This document shows, piece after piece, positions 56,901 to 64,000 of a stretch of 64,000 bases of DNA. The stretch's first letter is position 1; every line of letters starts with the position of its first letter. The translations under genes and the position numbers were made by a program. The notes under the pieces are model-generated. The model saw nothing but the letters and a program-made list of their open reading frames with translations, was not told where the DNA came from and searched no databases. Source of the stretch: Acridotheres tristis (lineage: Eukaryota > Chordata > Aves > Passeriformes > Sturnidae); contig CM072892.1 in the NCBI GenBank assembly GCA_037013685.1, forward strand, positions 23,069,501 through 23,133,500, read 5' to 3'.

Positions 56901-57277
56901 TAGGCCACTCCCAAAGGAGCAGGTGAGCTGTGATGAAAATGCAGACTCAGACGTAATTGACTCTGAGAGAGCTTTGAAGACCAGAGCTGATATCCTGGCT
57001 TGGCAGACAATGCAACATGAGAATCAGCAACGTCTAGAACACAATGGTGAGCTGCTCGTATTGACTCAAAGATGGATCCTGAGAATGTGTCCACCTTTAA
57101 TCCCAGATATAGTGGATATAAGTCCAAGGCCCATCTGGCCAAGGGACCATTATCCTCTCGTGGTCTGTCTCTGATCTCAAATGAAAAGGTTTGTGCTCTT
57201 CAGACAGACAAGTGTGTGTGTGGAACATCAAGTGTGATACAAGTGTATGATACAAGCATCCTGCTTTGTATCAGCAA
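53966..57277. other. Intergenic; one hairpin and one unexplained open frame
   Basis: Contains the perfect hairpin listed below and a peptide-like open stretch at 56923-57174 described in findings. No gene or mobile element is recognised with confidence. Confidence 0.4.
54783..54814. repeat. Perfect 13-bp inverted repeat with 6-nt loop
   Basis: GTTTATCTTACCT (54783-54795) and AGGTAAGATAAAC (54802-54814) are exact reverse complements around the loop TGATAC. Each arm holds an AGATAA GATA-type core and a CAGGTA/TACCT-like ZEB-type core in mirror arrangement. Confidence 0.9.
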
Positions 57278-57842
57278 TAGTGTGTCCAGCAGGATCAGGG
57301 CAGTGATTGTCTCCCTGTTCTTGGCACTGGAGAAGCCATACCTTGGATCTTGTATTCAGTTCTGGGTCCCTAACTACAAGAAAGACATTGAGGTGCTGGA
57401 GCATATCCAGAGGAAGGCAACAGAGCTGATGAAGGGTCTGGAGCACAGGTCCTGTGAGGAGCACCTGAGAGAGCTGGGATTGTTTAGTCTGAGGAAAAAG
57501 GGGCTCAGGAGGGAAGTTATTCCCCTACAGCTACCTGAAAGGAGGGTGTAGCCAGGTGACGTTCAGTCTCTTCTACCAAGTAACAAGAAATAGGACAAGG
57601 GAAAATGGTCCCAAGTTGTGCCGGGGAGATTTAGATTGGGTATTAGAAAAAAATTCTTCATAGAAAGGGTTGCCAAGTACTGGAACAGGCTGCCTAGAGA
57701 AGTGGTTGAGTATACCCCTGGAGGTATTTATAAGACAAGTAGATGTGGGTTTTAGGGGCATAGTTTAGTTCTGGGTAAGTGGTTGGACTCAATGATATTA
57801 AAGGTCTTTTCCAACCTAAATGGTCCTATATTTCTATTCTGT
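57278..57842 (+). mobile_element. CR1 LINE, 3' part of ORF2 and 3'UTR
   Basis: About 565 bp of CR1 in + orientation. It runs from the RT C-terminal text (GTGTCCAGCAGGATCAGGGC) through GAAAGACATTGAGGTGCTGG, GGAACAGGCTGCCTAGAGAA and GGTTGGACTCAATGATATTA to CCAACCTAAATGGTCC and a TTTCTATTCTG tail. Frameshifts and stops interrupt ORF2. It is closer to the avian CR1 consensus than the older relics in this window. Confidence 0.93.
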
Positions 57843-58839
57843 TATTAAGAATGCATGGGGTCAAGGAAAGAAGATGATGGAGGACAATCTTACAGACTGA
57901 AAATAGCTGGGAATAGAGAGAAAGGGTAAAGGAAAATTTTCCAGCCTTTACTTGAGATTCCATTACTTGTGGTGGGTACTCATGCCAACCTCATACATTT
58001 ACAACCTCCCTAGATTTCCCCAAGGAAATGCTGCAGAAATAGATATTTCTATTAAGGTATATAGACAGTTTATTTTAAGTCTTCAAGGCATCACTTGATT
58101 TAGTTTTTCTAGCAGGGAGGAGCAGTACCAGCAGTCACATTGGTTATCTGGTGGTGATAGGGAAGCAGATGTTCACACCAGTCTTCTAACTCTCACAGCA
58201 ATACTCAGTCAATCATGGGCTCACATGACAGTGATCTGGGTGGCACGCCCCTGCCCTTTTCCTTTAGCCAGACCCCAGAAAATGGTAAGGGCCAGTACTT
58301 TGTTGACCTCCAGAGTTCGGTCAGCTCTTGGGTTTCCATCATTTTTCAGGTCTCCATCCTGTCATCATTCCTGGTTAGTAGAAACACAGTGGAGTGTGGG
58401 TGAGGAGAACAGTGATGTGTTCAGTGAACCAGTGTCACTTCCTTATGCCTCATCTCTCTCTGTGTACTTGCATCTCAAACACTGCTGAAGGTTAGATGGT
58501 GGATGTCAAATGAGGAGATGGATTGCTAGAAAACTAGGACTAGTGGGAACCCAGAGAAGCTGTCTCTTTGTCCCTTCTGCCCTGTGCCATGACCAGTTAT
58601 ACCCATCTCATTCTTGACAGAGGGACAAGCATCTAAGTAATCTCTTCCAGTGTCTCCCTTGGAGTGTTTCACTCCCCCTGCTCATTTTTCTTAATTTTGC
58701 TCCTAATGTCTTACACAGACCTTTCCTATTACAATTTCCTGTGCTATGGGCAAAGAGGACAGATTTTTTCCTTCTTCCTATACAGCTTTCATGCCTGGGG
58801 ATTTTCTTTTATCCCCCTCTCCGTCTTCCCTCTTCAAGT

Positions 58840-60270
58840 TACACAGCACCACTTCTTTCAGGTTTTCCTTGCAGGACATGTGTCAGATCTGTGATCATTC
58901 TCATTGCCCTCCATTAGGCACTCTCCAATGAGCCCACTTAAAAAGGCAATTCCACAACTGGGCTCAATACATCAACTAAAGTCTCACCAATGCTGAACAC
59001 AAGGAAAGGTAATTTCCAGAGCTCTTGACAGTTGTAGTCTTATCCATTCTTTACAGTAGGAGGTTTGATTTATCTGCAACACTATACTATTTTTGACAGT
59101 GCTTGTAATCCCTTCTAACCCCTGCTGCTTTTTTGGAAGAATTGCTGCATAACAAGTTGTTTTCTAACCCCTGTTTATGCATTTCATTCTTTCTGCATCA
59201 CTGAGATTCTTTGCATGGTTTCTTACTGATTTGCATCTACGTTTTTTCAACTACTTTCTGAAATTGCCAAGATGATTTTGAATGCTAAGTCTGTCCTTCA
59301 GTGTACTTAAAGTGACTTCCAGGTCTGTGTCTTCCTGATGTGCACACTCCCTCTTTTGTCATCCATGTTGTTAATTCATCCAATGAGCAGAACCAGACCC
59401 AGAACAGATCTTCATGGAGCTATTCTCAATACATCTTTTATTTTGATAGTAAACCACTGAGGACTATTCACTGAGCACAGTTTTTCAACTAATTTTTCAT
59501 CTATCTAATGTTAGTTTCTGCTAATTTATATTTCTCTAGTTTACTTATAAGGATAGCTTTTGAAATGGAGCCTAAACAGTTTATAGAAGTAAAGATACTC
59601 AACCTCTTCTGTTCCTTCTTTGTCTACAAAACCTGTTGCCTTGCTACAGCAAGAAATTAGATTGACTGAAAGGGATGATCCTTGACAAATTCACACTGAA
59701 AACAATTGATTGTCTCATTTTAGCCTTTGATATTTAGAGATAACTAGGTAATTTATTCCAGAATTTTAATGGGAAAGGGAATTAAGCTGATTGGTCTATA
59801 ATTACCCATCGCCCTTTCCTTCACTTCTGTAAGAGCAATGCCTGTGATTTTCCTGTACTCCACTACATCTCTACGGGTTCTAGAAGATAGTCTCTACTGA
59901 CTCTGAGACTGCTGTAGCCAAATTTCTAAGCAGCTTCAATGAAGCTCGTTATGCCAAATAAATCTGAATGCATCTAACTCAATAACATTACCTCTCTCAT
60001 ACACTTGCCTTATTCTATGCCAAGATTTTACTTCTTTATCACTGTTATTAGTTTCTCTAATATTGTCCTTTGTCAATAATTTTCACTCCCTGTTGAGCAG
60101 AGATCCAATATTTTGCTTAGTCTTCCTCTTGGTACTAATGAATTTACAGAATGATTTCTTGTTCCCTTTGATTATCCTGCTACTTACAAAGTTATTTTAT
60201 GGTTGGCCTTTTTGATTATATTCCTGCTTGCCTCTGCTGCTCTTCTGTACTCATCTTTTGTGCACCAAGC
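58840..60270 (-). mobile_element. Ancient CR1/L3-like LINE relic, - strand (about 1.4 kb)
   Basis: Reverse-complement reading gives degraded non-LTR reverse transcriptase. Around 59700-59620 the translation runs QCEFVKDHPFQSI, stop, FLAVARQQVL, matching the family's QHGFVKNKSCQTNL-type block. The + strand text AAGCTGATTGGTCTATAATT (near 59784) is the complement of the GNYRPVSL-type block. The 3' region at about 58860-59050 matches CR1 text such as GATCATTCTCATTGCCCTCC. Stops and indels are frequent. Assignment is from remembered family consensus. Confidence 0.68.
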
Positions 60271-61179
60271 TATTGCTTATCTTCTGCACCCTTCCTTCAC
60301 AGGTGTGAGGTCAATGGCAAATTTGTGAACCAGCCAGGTTGTTTTAATTTTTTTTCCCTATTTTATGATACGATAGCCCCTCCTGGAGCAGAGGAGGATC
60401 AGGGGCTCAGAGAAATAAGGCTGGTGTATCATGAGTTTGCTGCAGTTAAAGAAGAAGGTTAAAGGGCAGCTTGTAGATTGACAATTGGATTAGGAGATCC
60501 AGAGGCAGGGAAATGCAGAAGACCCCTCTTTCCCACAGTTGTATTTGTTGTAACAGCAATTATTTTGAACATTATTAAAGATCATAACCACAGCTCTAAT
60601 GACATTTATGTAGAGGTGGTGAGGCTGTATCCTTAAGTTCTGCAGTGAGATGTTAGCCTGCTTCTCCAGCCTGCTGGTTGATCTGATCCCCAGCTCAGTA
60701 ACAGTGAGGGCAGGTTGAGGAGGAGTAGGAGACAGCAGTGCTGTGCTGCAGGGAGGCCCTGCACTGCAAGATACCCAGGGACAATGGCACAGCCTTGGTG
60801 TGCCCTCACAGTGGGGCCTTGTCACCTCTCACTATGCCACCACCAAGCCCCCACGTACAGCACCAAACCTTCCTCCAGCATCCCACCTTGACAAAGCCAG
60901 AGGCTGAGTGCATGGGTAGAGGGCGAGGTCCTCCTCAGCGCCCTGTCACATCACCTTGCTAATGCTAACCTATGCCCGTGTGTTCTCCAGAATACCAGTG
61001 TCAGTGTCCTGGCCCCTTTATACTCCCCGTTTTGCCTTGACAACATGTGCTCCTTCTGCTACCCTGGGCTCTATGCAGACAGCTCCCCTCCCTGTGCTCC
61101 TCATTAACACCCCTCCTAACCGGCAGGAGCAGACACCACCAGCAGCTCCTTTCCCCTCCAATCCCCTCCCCTTCCCTTC
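60271..61179. other. Intergenic, nothing supported
   Basis: 0.9 kb between the old LINE relic and the next motif-rich block. No gene or repeat recognised. Confidence 0.4.
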
Positions 61180-61555
61180 CATAATCTATCTAAATATTAA
61201 AATGAGTTTGTCCCTGATTTACATGCGTAAGAAGGGATGTAATAATGAGGACGTAGATTAGAAGATTTAGCACAATCGTTTGTGTAGATTGTGTCCCATC
61301 AAAGGGCAGCTCTGACAAGCCGAGATTAAGGAGCAAACAGCTGCCGCTGGAATTCAGTCCATTTGTTTGTTTGCTGTTTTCTCTCTTGACTCCAGCAAAC
61401 AGTCTCATTAACATGCAAGTGATTTGCCCCTTAAGCCTTTTCCTGTTTATTATTGGGGGAGTTGCTGACAAGGGCTTTGTAGAGTCTCTGGCCCAGTTCT
61501 GAGAGATCGACATGCAAATCAAGATTAAAATGGGAAGTAATTAAAAACAAAGAAG
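61180..61555. promoter_or_regulatory. Candidate distal enhancer about 23 kb upstream of VSX2
   Basis: Unique block with a perfect POU octamer ATGCAAAT (61512-61519), TAATTA (61538-61543), GAGATTAAGG, GTAGATTAG, repeated CATTAACATGCAA-like text, and an E-box CAGCTG. It lies far upstream of VSX2 toward where LIN52 is expected. Function is inferred from motif content; conservation is untested. Confidence 0.45.
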
Positions 61556-64000
61556 GGGCCACGACACCTTGGTCCCCTCTTTCCTTTGAGGGATCTTAAA
61601 GTTAAGGCACTGGGAAAAAGGTGAGCGGTGAGGGGAAAGGGAGCACTGTCCACCAGGACTGTGTGGCTCTGGCTGGCCCCTCTTGGTTGTGGTGAGCTCT
61701 CCCTTTCTCCTTCTCTCCTCCACTCCCTCTACCTCTCCCTCCTCAAAATGTCTGTCTGTTAAACTCATTTGCAGCCTTTGTTTCAATGGCCTCGTTTGGC
61801 AGCACCTTCCATATGGTTCCTGCTAGCTGCCCACCACAGCCTCAGCACACCGGGCAGCACAGCCTGGACCCACTGCTGCCCTCATGGGCACAGCCCCTGG
61901 CCCGGGGCCATCTGTGCCCTCTGCCCCCTTAGCAGTGGTGTCCCCATCCAGCATCATAAACCTACCAACACAACTTGCAGCTTTTCAGCAAGTGGGTGAG
62001 GGACTGACACATGCAGGGATTGTGTAGCAGCCACGCTCATAGGCACTGACCGTGATGCAAAGGGACTCCTGAGTACATAGAGGGTCTCCTGAAGCCACCT
62101 GGGTTGTGAAGGCTAGCTCAGGTCACTGGAGCAACACTGGGGACAAACCAGCACAGTGTGTCTTTCAGTAGCACCCAGACTCAGCTGGTGAACACTGCTG
62201 GTTCCAGCACAGGGGCAGTGACAGCATGCTCATCTGCTGGCTCCCCAAGTCCAGTCCCTGTCCACACCCTGTCCAAGTCCACCTGCCCTAGTCCAAGTCC
62301 ACACCCTGTCTACAGCTGTCTAGGGATGACAACTGTGAGGAACAGCACACAGGATTTCTTGGGCTGAGAGAGAGAGAGACTGTCACATAAATCTCCTGCA
62401 AAGCAAGCAGCCCTTTCTCTTCATTTATCAGAGCCCTTGTTGTGTCCCTTGCAAGACAAGTAAAAATATAATGAAGCCTAGAAACTTGCTCTGGGAAGCA
62501 GCCACGGTTATTCAGTGCGTGTCTACACAGACAAACAGGGACAGATGTGGCTTTCTCTGCCTGGCAGCTGACTCCTGCCTGGCAGCATGGAGCTGTGCTG
62601 GAGCATCTCCACACCCAGCCTCTTGTCTTGGTCACCCTCAGGAATCCTGGCTTGGGCACAGCTGCAGACTTGCACGTATTCGTGTGTGCATACCCTCAGT
62701 GCCAGGATAAAGCTGTTCACCAGGTCTGACACAGAACAGTTCTGAAATTTGTGACTTTCCTTCGTGCTTTTCTTAAATCCTGATATTGACAGGCTGCTGT
62801 GCACCTTTCCATGGGGCCCAGGGCAAGCAGGAGCTGAGGAAAGGCAGCCTGCTTGAGGCTAGCCCAAAACTCTTGGCCTTGGGTTCTGGCTGTTATTTTC
62901 AGTGGTTACCCAGATGTTACTGAAGTTGGTTTCATGCATGGCCAGGAAGAGACTGCAACACTATGGATATGTGACTGCAGACTGTGTTGTAATGAGCACA
63001 TGTAGGAGAATCAGGATGTTTAAAACACTTATGCATGCTCTAAGTACTTTCTCACCCGAGTCTTTTATTTTTATAATCATGGAGTAGAGCTGCACAGAGG
63101 GATTGGTCAGGAAGATCTCACTCTGCACCTTGCTCCACCTAGCTGCTGGGGAGTTCTGTTTGCCTGCAGCTCATGTCACCATCATGCAGTGCATCCCTTC
63201 CAACCCGGTCCTCCTGAATGTGCTGATGGACACCAAAGAGTGTGATCAGTGCTTCAGCCAAAGGAAGATGCATGATGGAGAAAGGGGTCTGGGAAAAAAA
63301 CACTCATAAATGAGGGAAACGAGGATATTGGAGTGGTTCCTGGTTCCCAAAAGAAAAAAGTTTTCCCCTAGAAGCATCTAGTGATCACCTGGAGATGACA
63401 AGTGCAGGAGAAGCTCTGGAAAACAGTGGCTTTGACAAGGGGACAGAGGGGACACTGAGTCCCCCAGTATCTCATGGCTCTTGCATTAGGTGTGCAGAGG
63501 GGTCCCTGCCCAAGCCTCCTGCTGCAGTAATAAGCACTTGACTGAGAACAGGGCAGGCAGAAAAAAAAAATGGGGGCTTTGTGGGCTCGGCTGCAGCGTG
63601 TGCCACCATGTGAGCTGGGAAGGTGGGGGAGTCTCTAATCCCTCGGGGTCAGGCCAGCTGCCAGGATCCAGCTCGTTCCCCAGCATGGCAACTCCACAGC
63701 TTCTCTCACACCCTTTGCAGGGCAGGGGCTGGCTGCCTGCAACCTCCCTTCTTGGGGTTTGTGTTCCAAGTAGCTGCAGGCACAGGAATGCCAAGTTTTA
63801 TGTACACCTTCTTTTGGGAGGTCCAGGAAGCTTTTGTGACCTGGATAGACACGTAGCAGGCTCCAGGGGAAGGGTCGTATTGCCTGACTTGTCCCTATAA
63901 TTGCTGGTGGTTTCATGCACCAACTTTGCCAGACCTGTGCTGTGTTGCTGTTTTTCCTCTCTGTCAGGAAAAAGAAGTATAAAATTATATTTATGGACAT
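61556..64000. other. Intergenic to the right edge
   Basis: No exon is recognised. LIN52, the expected next gene on the - strand in VSX2-ABCD4 synteny, was looked for (conserved tail GLDESREMTRGKFLNILEK) and not seen, so it must lie further right. A short imperfect repeat is listed separately. Confidence 0.4.
62248..62312 (+). repeat. Imperfect GTCCAAGTCCAC minisatellite
   Basis: Units based on AGTCC/GTCCAAGTCCACACCCTGTC repeat about two to three times with variation. It is short and probably slippage-derived. Confidence 0.6.

Noticed and set aside
38430..64000. LIN52, the expected neighbour of VSX2, was sought on the - strand
   Set aside because: No exon matching its conserved C-terminal or central segments was found. 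It probably lies beyond the right edge.

Overview
This is vertebrate nuclear DNA, almost certainly from a bird. The repeats are CR1 LINEs, including 3' tails of the avian type that end in TTCTATGATTC-like sequence, plus solo endogenous-retrovirus LTRs. I see no Alu, B1/B2 or L1 sequence. Genes are multi-exon with GT-AG introns. Two LTRs carry 5-bp target-site duplications, as expected of ERVL-type insertions. Placement within birds (possibly a songbird) is only a guess.

Three protein-coding genes are recognised. (1) The last two coding exons of ABCD4, a peroxisome-family ABC transporter involved in lysosomal cobalamin export, lie on the + strand at 430-780; the rest is off the left edge. (2) A complete 14-exon gene for a mitochondrial acetyl-CoA synthetase of the ACSS1 type lies on the - strand at 11792-1811 (682 aa) and converges on ABCD4. 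(3) A complete 5-exon VSX2 (CHX10) gene, a retinal paired-like homeodomain factor, lies on the - strand at 38100-17293 (386 aa). Exon lengths, phases and splice dinucleotides were worked through by hand. Both complete models stay in frame from ATG to stop.

Layout: 1-780 ABCD4 tail; 781-1810 convergent intergenic gap; 1811-11792 ACSS1-type gene, with a 399-bp solo LTR in intron 3; 11793-15900 intergenic, holding a 1.7-kb solo LTR and a second LTR-like piece; 15925-17292 probable VSX2 3'UTR; 17293-38100 VSX2, with a 14.7-kb intron 3 and non-coding islands dense in homeodomain sites; 36.2-38.4 kb CpG island and promoter; 38.4-64 kb a gene desert upstream of VSX2. The desert contains several AT/homeodomain-motif-rich blocks (about 45.9-46.4, 47.0-47.9, 53.7-53.96 and 61.2-61.55 kb), a second CpG island, three CR1 3' fragments, and two old degraded CR1/L3-like LINE relics in opposite orientations.

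The most notable point is gene order. In human, VSX2 and ABCD4 are neighbours with no acetyl-CoA synthetase between them, whereas ACSS1 sits next to VSX1 on chromosome 20 in the same tandem orientation seen here. The gene between VSX2 and ABCD4 is therefore best explained as the vertebrate whole-genome-duplication partner (ohnolog) of ACSS1, kept in this lineage and lost in human. No new kind of molecular system was found. The non-coding blocks around VSX2 are candidate retinal enhancers and need alignment to confirm.
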